DNA from: JAJTFA01 sp044351265
GTDB lineage: Bacteria > Bacteroidota > Bacteroidia > UKL13-3
Assembly: GCA_044351265.1 (NCBI GenBank)
Contig: JBILGC010000067.1
Coordinates: forward strand, 1-9,380
Direction of reading: 5' to 3'
Length of the DNA stretch: 9,380 nt
Numbering within the stretch: the stretch's first letter is position 1; every line of letters begins with the position of its first letter. The translations under genes and the position numbers were made by a program. This document shows positions 1 through 8,400 of this stretch, in pieces. The notes under the pieces were generated by a model. The model searched no databases. It worked only from the letters and a program-made list of their open reading frames with translations, and was not told the origin of the DNA.

Positions 1-780
1 AACTGTATTTTTTGTTTCTAAGTAAAATACATAAATATCACTGTTTGTGCTCAGTGCCTCCTGAGTGCCGCTAAGTTTCCGGCTGGTATATGCCAGTTTT
101 TTACCATCCGGACTCCAGTTAAACTGTTCATCTCCGCCACTTGGTTGTAGTGGTGCATCATATTTTTCATCTTTCATTATATCTGATGCCTCACCAATTA
201 GTTGTCCGTCAGAATAGCCTGCCAAAAATAAATGGCTGTACGCATAATCATGCCAGCTATCCCAGTGTCTGTAGAAAAGTCCATCAATGATGCGCGCTTT
301 TGTTTCGGGTAAATCACTGTACATCTCTGCTGCAGTGCGATCCAGTTTTACATCTGCAGTGTAAGCAATATGTGAAAGTGTAGGAGAATATTTATAGCCG
401 CTAATTCCTCCGTTAACAGAAGTAATTTGCTTCTTACCAGTTCCATCGGGATTAATTTCATACAACTGTACACTGCCGTCTGCAGATGAAAGAAAAGTTA
501 TTTTCTTTCCATCAGGTCTCCACTTTGCGTTAAATGCATTAGTAGCATCATCGGTAACTGCAACCGGATTTCCACCTGAAGGTGGCAGCACATAAAGAAT
601 GTTGGTGCCTTTATTAGAAGCCAACTCGTATTTTTTTACTTCAAAAAGTATTTGCTTAGCATCAGGCGCTAATTGAGGGTTGGAAACTCTTCCAAATTTC
701 CAGAGCATTTCCGGGGTTAATCTTTCTTGGGCACTTGCATGCAACGCCAGAATGAGTAAGAGGTAAATTACTTTTTTCAT
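1..780 (-). CDS. S9-family serine peptidase (DPP5/acylaminoacyl-peptidase type), N-terminal part
   Basis: Reading the minus strand from the ATG at 780 gives 260 codons with no stop before the left edge, so the 3' part is missing. Residues 1-17 form a signal peptide (MKKVIYLLLILALHASA, cleavage before Q18), so the product is exported, probably to the periplasm. The rest looks like the beta-propeller that gates substrate entry in S9 peptidases. TolB/PD40-like blade motifs appear as WRPDGKK at 87-93 and WSPDGKK at 222-228, and the start LTPEMLWKFGRVSNPQLAPD is typical of the family. The motif FYRHWDSWHDY near 169-179 resembles the conserved segment of bacterial DPP5-like enzymes (S9C). Family members are usually about 650-700 residues and remove dipeptides or acylated residues from peptides. 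The Ser-Asp-His triad lies in the C-terminal alpha/beta-hydrolase domain, which is not in this window, so activity cannot be judged. It is transcribed away from the other genes. The family call is firm; the subfamily is an inference. Confidence 0.9.
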   Translation of the reverse strand, partial: MKKVIYLLLILALHASAQERLTPEMLWKFGRVSNPQLAPDAKQILFEVKKYELASNKGTNILYVLPPSGGNPVAVTDDATNAFNAKWRPDGKKITFLSSADGSVQLYEINPDGTGKKQITSVNGGISGYKYSPTLSHIAYTADVKLDRTAAEMYSDLPETKARIIDGLFYRHWDSWHDYAYSHLFLAGYSDGQLIGEASDIMKDEKYDAPLQPSGGDEQFNWSPDGKKLAYTSRKLSGTQEALSTNSDIYVFYLETKNTV

Positions 781-874
781 AGGGTTATATAATCAGATTT
801 AACGGCAATATATAAAATGAAAATGAAGCCCCAAGTTTGTATCAATTTGAGTAGACCAAATTATCTTTTATTTT

Positions 875-881
875 GAGAAGG
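875..881 (+). promoter_or_regulatory. Candidate ribosome-binding site of the small ORF
   Basis: The purine-rich stretch GAGAAGG ends 7 bases before the ATG at 889, close to ideal Shine-Dalgarno spacing. No comparable site precedes the NlpC/P60, SIMPL or giant-protein starts in this window. This is the main reason to take the small ORF seriously, but a short purine run can occur by chance in AT-rich DNA. Confidence 0.4.
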
Positions 882-888
882 TGCCTTA

Positions 889-1029
889 ATGGATAAGTCT
901 GTGTTTAACTTACTTTTAGAACGTCTGATAATTATCTTGGTGTTTGAATATATTTTTTTGATTTTACAAGTTATTTGCTTGCTTATTAAGCTGTTTTCTA
1001 AAAGTTTGAAAAAAATATTAGCCTACTAA
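889..1029 (+). CDS. Candidate small hydrophobic membrane protein (46 aa)
   Basis: An ATG at 889 opens a 46-codon frame ending in TAA at 1027-1029. The product starts MDKSVFNLLLERL, is strongly hydrophobic from about residue 8 to 36 (including IIILVF, FLILQV and ICLLIKLF), and ends in a basic tail (SKSLKKILAY). Two Glu residues and one Arg interrupt the hydrophobic part, so it could be one long membrane helix or an amphipathic helix. It has a well-spaced purine-rich ribosome-binding site. Its stop lies 29 bases before the ATG of the NlpC/P60 gene on the same strand, so the two could be co-transcribed. I do not recognise a family. Small membrane regulators and type I toxin-like peptides share this layout, but nothing shows such a role. 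It may also be a chance ORF, since AT-rich sequence readily encodes Leu, Ile, Phe and Lys. Confidence 0.4.
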   Translation: MDKSVFNLLLERLIIILVFEYIFLILQVICLLIKLFSKSLKKILAY

Positions 1030-1035
1030 AGGCTA
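1019..1035 (+). other. Short perfect hairpin at the small ORF stop, upstream of the NlpC/P60 gene
   Basis: TAGCCT and AGGCTA pair as a 6-bp stem around the loop ACTAA, directly followed by TTTTAT. The stop codon of the small ORF sits in the loop and the 3' arm begins there. The stem is short and the T run weak, so it could be a poor terminator, a leader hairpin of the NlpC/P60 transcript or chance. It ends 23 bases before the ATG at 1059. Confidence 0.3.
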
Positions 1036-1058
1036 TTTTATATCTTGTGCAATTGTGC

Positions 1059-1631
1059 ATGAACAAGTTAAGACCTCAAATTCTTATATTAATTTGTTTG
1101 TTGGCTTGTCAATCAATTACAAGTCAGGTAGCGCTATTTCCTGATTCGTCTGATGAATTGACCGATACGTTAGAATCTGTTAAAGTTTCTTCTGAACTCT
1201 CCGATGCATTTAGAACAAACATAACCCGAGCAAGAAGAATAGATAGTTTGGTTAATTATGCCTACACCTTTTTAGGCGACAGATACAGGCGTGGAGGTAC
1301 CGGTGCTAAAGGGTTTGATTGTTCAGGTTTTACGCTTACCGTATTCAAAAAATTTGGTATAAAATTACCTCATACTTCAGCAGGACAGGGTTTGGTAGGA
1401 TATGAGGTTAATCTTAAAAATATAATGAAGGGTGATTTGATATTGTTTAGGGGACGTAACAGACGCAGTAGAAGAATTGGGCATGTTGGTATCGTAATCT
1501 CCGAAAAAGGACAAGCCGTGAGGTTTATTCATTCCAGCACAAGTGAAGGCGTTAGGATAGATAGGTTGGATTATGACTATTACAAAAAAAGATATGTAAA
1601 AGCGGTGCGATTGCCTGATCTGCATCGTTAA
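1059..1631 (+). CDS. Secreted NlpC/P60-family peptidoglycan endopeptidase
   Basis: The protein has 190 residues from the ATG at 1059. An in-frame GTG at 1047 would add four residues (MQLC); the ATG is preferred because it gives a normal signal peptide start (MNKLRPQILILICLLACQ). The NlpC/P60 domain covers about residues 65-186. The catalytic Cys is C88 in GFDCSGF, the catalytic His is H142 in GHVGIV, and the likely third polar residue is H158 in FIHSST; all are intact. The spacing and the RRGGTGAKGFDCSGF motif match Spr/MepS-like enzymes, which cut peptide cross-links or stem peptides in cell-wall peptidoglycan. The export signal could be a lipobox (LLAC, Cys17), anchoring it to a membrane, or an ordinary signal peptide cut near SQ. 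The 41-base gap to the next gene suggests co-transcription. The family is certain; the exact bond cleaved is not. Confidence 0.93.
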   Translation: MNKLRPQILILICLLACQSITSQVALFPDSSDELTDTLESVKVSSELSDAFRTNITRARRIDSLVNYAYTFLGDRYRRGGTGAKGFDCSGFTLTVFKKFGIKLPHTSAGQGLVGYEVNLKNIMKGDLILFRGRNRRSRRIGHVGIVISEKGQAVRFIHSSTSEGVRIDRLDYDYYKKRYVKAVRLPDLHR

Positions 1632-1672
1632 ATTTTGGTATTATTGTTTGAATATGTAAAACGCATTAATAT

Positions 1673-2374
1673 ATGAAAAGACCGATTGTAATATTTCTTC
1701 TGTTGGTTATTACAGCTGTATCTGTAAACGCCCAAACTGCAACAGTTAAAGAGAAACTTATCGAGGTTTCGGGTAGTGCAGAGATGGAAGTACTACCTGA
1801 TGAAATATATCTGAGCATTTTACTCAGGGAGTATATGAATGACAAGAGTAAAGTTAGAGTGGATGAAATCGATAAACACTTCATGAAAGTATTGAATGAA
1901 CTCAAAATCGATAAAAAGGATTTAGCTATTGAAAGTGCTGCCGGTTTTTATAACTGGGATTATCACAAACAAAAGGGAACAGACTTTTTAGCGTCAAAAA
2001 CCTATATATTGAAACTAACTGATTTGAATAGGTATAACCGACTAATGGAAAGATTAGATAATAAAGGCATACAGCATGTTTACCGTCAGCGAACCTCGCA
2101 TAGTAAAATCGAGGAATACAGACAAAAAGTGAAGATAGATGCATTGAAAGCTGCAAAAGAAAAAGCAAGATTAATGCTTGAATCAATTGGGGAGCAAATG
2201 GGCGAGGTGATGCTGATAAAAGAGACAAGAAATGATGCTTACAATCCAATGCAGCAAGCTATGCTTTCTAATTCAACTATGGATGGTTCGATGCCTCAGG
2301 AATCAGTGACTGAATCTGACGTACAAAAAATTAAAATACGTTACGAGGTTATGGCTACCTTTCGAATAAAATAG
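1673..2374 (+). CDS. SIMPL domain-containing protein (DUF541, YggE-like)
   Basis: The protein has 233 residues and a signal peptide at 1-20 (MKRPIVIFLLLVITAVSVNA, cleavage before Q21), so it is periplasmic or outer-membrane facing. The SIMPL domain runs from about residue 29 to the end. It opens with the hallmark VSGSAEMEVLPDE (32-44) and has the conserved helix ALKAAKEKARLMLESIGEQMGEV (157-179), where KA..KA followed by a G..G turn is typical. A Met/Ser-rich insert lies at about 197-215, before the last strand. YggE of E. coli is linked to lower oxidative stress, and other members act in outer-membrane or signalling roles; no enzymatic reaction is established. It starts 41 bases after the NlpC/P60 stop with no terminator between, so the two probably form an operon. 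The family is clear; the role here is unknown. Confidence 0.9.
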   Translation: MKRPIVIFLLLVITAVSVNAQTATVKEKLIEVSGSAEMEVLPDEIYLSILLREYMNDKSKVRVDEIDKHFMKVLNELKIDKKDLAIESAAGFYNWDYHKQKGTDFLASKTYILKLTDLNRYNRLMERLDNKGIQHVYRQRTSHSKIEEYRQKVKIDALKAAKEKARLMLESIGEQMGEVMLIKETRNDAYNPMQQAMLSNSTMDGSMPQESVTESDVQKIKIRYEVMATFRIK

Positions 2375-2377
2375 CTA

Positions 2378-2421
2378 ATTGAACCAATTGGTTACGAAAA
2401 GATTACCAATTCAATTTTTTT
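2378..2421 (+). terminator. Terminator-like hairpin after the SIMPL gene
   Basis: Four bases after the SIMPL stop codon, ATTGA (2378-2382) plus ATTGGT (2387-2392) can pair with ACCAATTCAAT (2405-2415). This gives an 11-bp stem with a 4-base bulge (ACCA), and seven T residues follow at 2415-2421. The position and T tract fit a rho-independent terminator for the NlpC-SIMPL unit. The stem is AT-rich and bulged, and part of it (ACCAATTGGT) is also a self-palindrome, so its strength is uncertain. Confidence 0.5.
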
Positions 2422-2432
2422 CTGAGGGAATC

Positions 2433-2449
2433 TTGTGTTTTTAACACAA
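2433..2449. promoter_or_regulatory. Palindrome TTGTGTT-TTT-AACACAA upstream of the giant gene
   Basis: A perfect 7-bp inverted repeat with a 3-base spacer ends 33 bases before the ATG at 2483. It has no T tract after it on the plus strand. It could be a dimeric regulator's operator or a leader hairpin. Its TTG (2433-2435) also sits 20 bases upstream of TACTTTCA (2456-2463), a 6-of-8 match to the Bacteroidota -7 element TAnnTTTG. The promoter reading is weak and no regulator can be named. Confidence 0.3.
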
Positions 2450-2482
2450 ATAATTTACTTTCACTATTTATTTACACAGAGT

Positions 2483-5400
2483 ATGAACCGTTTATTTATA
2501 ATTGTTAATCTTTTATTTCTTTACTATACCGCAAGTGCGCAATCAGTAACAAATTATAGTTTTGCCTCAGGTACAACCTCTTTTGTGCAGCTCACCGGTG
2601 GAACTACGGCCACTCTAAATGGTAATACCGATGATGGATTTTATACAGGAATTCCAATTGGTTTTAATTTTATATACAATAGTACAGTATATACAAGCCT
2701 TTCAGCCAGTACTAATGGTTTCATAAGCCTGGGTTCAAACATCAGCAACATAAATAGCCAGGCCAATAATCTATCTACAGGAACCGGAACCACTTCCCCT
2801 AGGCCTATAATCGCTCCTTTATGGGATGATAATGAGATGACTTCTGCTAATGGTTTTAGCTATCAAACAAGTGGAACGGCACCAAATCGTGTATTCACGG
2901 CAGAGTGGCTCAATATTCAATGGAATTACAATGCAGCGGCAGGTTGTTTATCTATGCAACTAAAGCTTTATGAAGCCAACAGCAGGGTAGAGTTTATTTA
3001 CAGACCGGAAGCGGGAGTGCTTGTTACACCTTCGGCTTCATTAGGCATCACCAATGTGTTAACGGGGCCACGAAATTTTCTTTGTCTTACTTCTGTTAGT
3101 GGCTTGCCATTCGATACCTCAACAGTTAACGAAACAACCACAATTAATACAAAACCAAACAATGGCCAAAGGTTTTCTTTTAGCCCACAGTATGCCACTC
3201 CTGCCGCTCCAGTAGCACTTACCTATAGTGCTATTTCTCCAATGAGCATGAATGTAAATTGGGTAGATAATGCAACTACAGAAACCTATTATCAACTTTT
3301 TATATCATCAGATGCAGTTAATTATAACCTCTATTCAATTGTAAATTCAACCACACGAGCCACTACAGGTGCAAATTATTCCGCTTCAATTACAGGTTTA
3401 ATGCCCGGGGTAACATACTACTATCGTTTATTTGTATGTAATGAGGGCAGCCTACCAGCAAGTTTTGTGGCAGGCAGCCAGGCAACACTTTCAGGTTTAT
3501 TAAGTGGTGTTAAAAGTGTTTGTCCAACCGGCTGCGATTATCCTACCATTACAAATGCACTAAATGATATTAGAAACTTAGGAGTAAGCGGTAATTTTAT
3601 TTTGGAATTGGATGCAACGTATGATCCGGCTTTAGAAACGTATCCTTTAAGTTTTGGTAATTTACAAACCACAGCAGCAAATAATGTCGCCATCAGGCCT
3701 AAAAGTAACGTAACAATTCCCATTGTGTTTACCGGTTTTGGGTCTTCTACATATGAATTGAATAATACCCGATTCTTAACAATTGATGGAAGAAGAGCAG
3801 GAGCAGGTAGTGGCGGATATATACAGATAACCAATTTGACCGGATCAGGCGCAGCAGTTATTTTTACAAATAACTCTAGCAACAACACATTCAGAGATTG
3901 TATCATTACAGGAGCTACTTCAAGCATAACTTCCGGAGTGATTGTTTTTGGTACCAGCTCCGCAGTTTCTGGAAACAATGGTAATACGATTATTAATTGC
4001 ACGATTAAAGATTCAATTGCTACACCTATTCAATGTATTTATTCTTCCGGAAACACAGCATTTCCTAATCAGAGTAATATTATACAAAATAACCGCATCA
4101 TTAATTATTATAATGGTTCAAATTCCAATTTTGGCATCAATCTGGTAGCTGCCTCTGAGAATTGGACTATTAGCGGAAATAGTTTTTATCAGGAAACGGA
4201 TAGAAGCTTATCATTTAATTCTGCCACTGCTATTTCAATTGCATCTGGTTCGACTCATACGATTCAAAATAATTTCTTTGGCGGCTCTCTTCCATTTTGC
4301 GCAGGCACTCCGCTTAACTACACCGGTGATGGAACGGTTAGTATGATTAGTATTAGCACAGCGGTATCAGGAACTGTTCAGGTTACCGGTAATACTATCT
4401 CGAATATTAATCTAGAACTGAATAATAGCACCCATTACCTCATCAATCTTGTCAATGGTGCATTTAATGTAAGCAATAACTTTATTGGCAGCACCACACA
4501 GAATGGTAATGTTCGATTATTTACTAATGCAACCGGCTCAATTTTTTCTGCAATAAGCTTAGGTGGTGGAAGTAATTACGGAAATGCACTCATAAGTGGA
4601 AATCAGATTGGTGGCATAACAATTAATGGCGGAGGCACTGCTGCAATCAGAGGAATTAATATTACGGCAAATACATCACAGCTTGATATTACAAACAACT
4701 ATTTAGGCAGCCCATCGATTAACCATTCAATTGTTGATTCAACTTTTGCAGATGTTAACGGAATATTTCTTCAGGTTACATCCACAAATAATAATGTAAC
4801 CGGCAATACAATCTCTAATCTTACAGCTGCATCTAATTCAAGTTCAAATCGTACAACTGGTATTTTTGCTCAAGGCACAGGTGCATATAATATCAGCAGC
4901 AACACTATTAGAAGATTGGTAACCACAGGCACAAACACGGGCACAACCAATCTTGCTCACTTACATGGTATACTCATAACAGCAGGCGGTAGTGGTTTGA
5001 TTTGTAATAATAATAACATAGATGGACTTATATCTTTAAATCCTTTTCTGACATTATCAGTTAATGGTATTTATTTTAATACTACTGGTACGGGCAATTT
5101 ACTTTCTGGTAATGTGGTAAAAAGTATTTACCCTTTTAGTAGCGGAACATGCACCATTACAGGTATTTTTAATGCCACATCCTCTACCAATGCTTATAAT
5201 AACATAGTAAGGCTTGGCATTGATACGGGTGGTATTGATATGAATATCAATCATAATATCATCGGAATTCAGGATGCAGGTAATTCAAATTCTTATATTC
5301 ATAACTCGGTTTATATTGGCGGTGCAAACATAGGAGGCGCCTCAGCTGCAAATACTGCTGCTCTTTTCAACAGTACATTCTCAACTGGAACAAGGATTAT

Positions 5401-8400
5401 TGCAAATAATATCTTTGCCAATGTACGCTCTAACAGCTCAGCAACATCAAAGCATTATTGCTTATTCCTTTCAACAACTGCCATTAATGGTTTAACTATA
5501 AACAACAATATTTACTTTGCTCCGGGTAATGGTGGGACCATAGTTCGTTATAACAATACTGATGTAAATTTTCTGAGTGTGTGGCGAGCTGTTGCTAATT
5601 TTGATATCAATTCTGGAAGTGGTAATCCAAATTTTGTGGCACCTCAGGCAGCAAATGCATCTTTGGATTTAAGGTTGGGCGCAACTACACCTGCTGAAGG
5701 CACAGGATTAACCGGCACCCCGGTAACCACAGATTTTGAGGGTCAGACACGAGCTTCATTAACTCCGGTTGATATCGGTGCTGATGCAGGAAATTATCAG
5801 ACTGTAGATATTTTTGCATCTGTAATTACGCATACACAGGTTGGTAACACATCATCCTTCTCTAACCGCACAATTTCCGCAGTTATAACAGATATAGGCA
5901 CCGGAGTAAGAATTTCAGGTTCATTACAGCCTCGTTTGTGGTATCGTAGAACATTGCCATCAGCAACTTCTTGGGTGAGCACCGGAGGGGTGTTAACATC
6001 GGGAACACTAATCAACGGTACCTGGAGCTTTACGCTTGATTATGCTTTAATACCGGGTATACCTGCCATTAATAATCAGTATCAGTATTATATTGTAGTT
6101 CAGGATTCAGCATCCCCAGTGAACATTGCTATTCTTCCGTTTAGCGGAGCGTCTCATGCTGATGTGAATACACAACTAAGTGCACCAACTATACCTTTTA
6201 GTTATAGTCTGGTGGGTAACTTACCACTTTTAATTAATGTTGGGATTGGGCAAACTTATACCTCACTTACGGGTGCAGGTGGATTGTTTAATGCAATCAA
6301 TAATGGAGCACTATCTGGTAATACTATTGTTACTATTGTTTCAGATATAACCGAAACCGGTAACAATGTTTTGAATAATGCAGGACTTGGTGGATTTAAT
6401 TTGCTCATCAGGCCGGATAACCAATTGCGTACCCTTTCAGGCACATTTGCACTAGGAGGCAACGGTTTGATCCATTTGAATGGAGCTACAGGAGTAACTA
6501 TTGATGGCGGCCCCAACAGAAATTTGCTTATCAGGAATATTTCCGGCACTACACCTTCCGGTTTAACTGCTCCAACTATTTGGATAGTGAACGGAGTAAA
6601 TGACACCATTAGAAATTGTATAATCGAGGGTAATAATTCAAACTCCTTTTATGCTGCTATAACCATTACTACAACAACTGCGGGTTCAACATCAGCCGGA
6701 TTACAATTATTAAATAATATTATCAGAGGCGATTTATCAACTGCAGCAAATAGTCCTGCCGCATGTATTAATGTTTCAGGTGCGGCCAACAATATTCAAA
6801 ACCTGACTATTCAGGCAAATACCATTTTTGATTTCTCAACCTATGGTATCGTGTTAAGTGTTTCAGGTAATAATGCTTTGATAGGACATCCAACAGATAC
6901 TTCACTAGGGAATAATATTTACCAACGGGCCTCTAGAGGTTCCCAAAGCTTTATTGCTGTTTTTTCTGGTACAGGTCATGTAATAGGGTCAAATAAATTA
7001 TTTAGCAGTATAGGGATAGTTCACAGTGGAACGAGCAATGGTATCTGGGTTGCAAGTTCAATTAACGGAATAACTATAACTAATAACTCTATTGGTGGTT
7101 GTAATCCAAACAGAGGCGGTGGTTATTTCCAAACTAGCGGCACTTGGAACGCCATCAATATGACGGCCGGAACGTCCATATCATCCGTGATTTCTTCAAA
7201 TAGGATCGGAAGGACAAGTGCAACTAATTTTTATGGTATCAATATAGCAGGAGGTATGGTTAATATATTGAATAATCAGATTGGCGAGTTGCAAGATACC
7301 ATCATTGCCAACGGTATTATAAATGGCATTACATCAAGCAGCAGCAGTGCAATACAAATTCATTCAAACAATATCTCTCACCTAATCAATCGAGGAGCTA
7401 ACTTTGCTCAGGGTGTAAGTATTTCTTCTGGCACCAATACCGTAATTGGAAATACTATTCAAAGTTTGTATACGTCAGCTACAACGCAAACTGCCCCTGA
7501 TTTTGCCTGTGTAGGCATTCGTATTTCTACAACTACATCAGGAAATATTGTAAAAGGTAATTCAATTTTTACCTTGGTTAATACAAGTTCAACACTTGCC
7601 ACATCGGTTGCAGGAATTGCAGTAAATAATACCTGGACAGGCTCGGAGGTATATGCCAACCGAATTTATGGATTAGACGCTACCAATACTGCAGCAGGCG
7701 GTAATAGTGCAGTTATTTATGGTATTTATATCGGATCAAGTGGATCGGCAACATATCACAATAATCAGATTTCTATTATACCTCAGACAATTAATAACCA
7801 AACTCGTATTAGGGGAATAGAATTGAATACGTCCGGAGGAGTAAATGAATTCTATTATAATAGCATATTTATAGGAGGCACTGCAAATGGAACCAATAGT
7901 ACGTCTGCCTTTTTTCGTAACACATTTAGTGCAGCTGTGGCATTAATAGTGCGTAATAATATATTCTATAATCAGAGGACCTCCTCTTCTCAAACGCATT
8001 ATGCACTTTCTTCAGCCTTTTTTGGAAGCTTTACACATAACAATAATTTGTATGCAGGAACGAATGTTAATTTTATTGAAAATCCTGTTGGTACAAGTCG
8101 CACCTTAGCCAGTTGGAATTCACTCACAGGTAATCCAGTTAATAATTTAGGAAACCTTACTAGCGAAATCCCCTCTTCCCAATTCTTTACATCAACGGCA
8201 ACAGGAGATTTGGCTACTAATTCTTGTCGTGTTTCGAATGCCGGTTCTGTTGTGAGTGTCACAAACGATTTTAATAATATTACAAGAGGCAGTACTCCTG
8301 ATATTGGATCAGTTGAATTTACAACAGCCTCCGGTTTGCCTGCTATTACTAGTCAGCCTTCGGTACCTTCTGCTGTATGTGCAGGAGCAGGCACACGCAC

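Larger units (their letters stand above)
781..1046. other. Divergent intergenic region between the peptidase and the envelope genes
   Basis: These 266 very AT-rich bases separate the minus-strand peptidase from the plus-strand genes, so promoters in both directions should lie here. I looked for the Bacteroidota promoter pattern (TTG, about 19-20 bases, then TAnnTTTG) and found only partial matches, such as TATCTTTT at 862-869 without a well-spaced upstream TTG. No promoter is therefore called. The region also contains the small ORF at 889-1029 and the hairpin at 1019-1035, listed separately. Confidence 0.6.

Noticed and set aside
781..1046. CRISPR, tRNA or riboswitch in the intergenic region
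   Set aside because: No spaced direct repeats, cloverleaf or known aptamer core could be seen; only the short hairpin at 1019-1035.
1047..1058. GTG at 1047 as start of the NlpC/P60 gene
   Set aside because: It only adds MQLC before a good ATG-started signal peptide and has no ribosome-binding site; kept as an alternative only.
1926..2249. 107-codon minus-strand ORF opposite the SIMPL gene
   Set aside because: The plus strand encodes the conserved SIMPL domain over the same bases; this frame has no family features.
3538..4002. 154-codon minus-strand ORF inside the giant gene
   Set aside because: It lies opposite a clear coding frame with domain matches. Its Val/Leu/Pro-rich composition is what the complement of an Asn/Thr/Gly-rich gene produces, and it shows no motif.
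3942..4148. 68-codon plus-strand ORF in another frame of the giant gene
   Set aside because: It overlaps the continuous beta-helix frame and shows no start signal or domain.
6256..6609. 117-codon minus-strand ORF inside the giant gene
   Set aside because: It is the antisense shadow of the second beta-helix and has no start signal or recognisable domain.
3509..8317. Beta-helix regions as active polysaccharide lyases
   Set aside because: The fold resembles pectate lyase, but I found no recognisable catalytic or calcium-binding motif, so an enzyme call is not supported.
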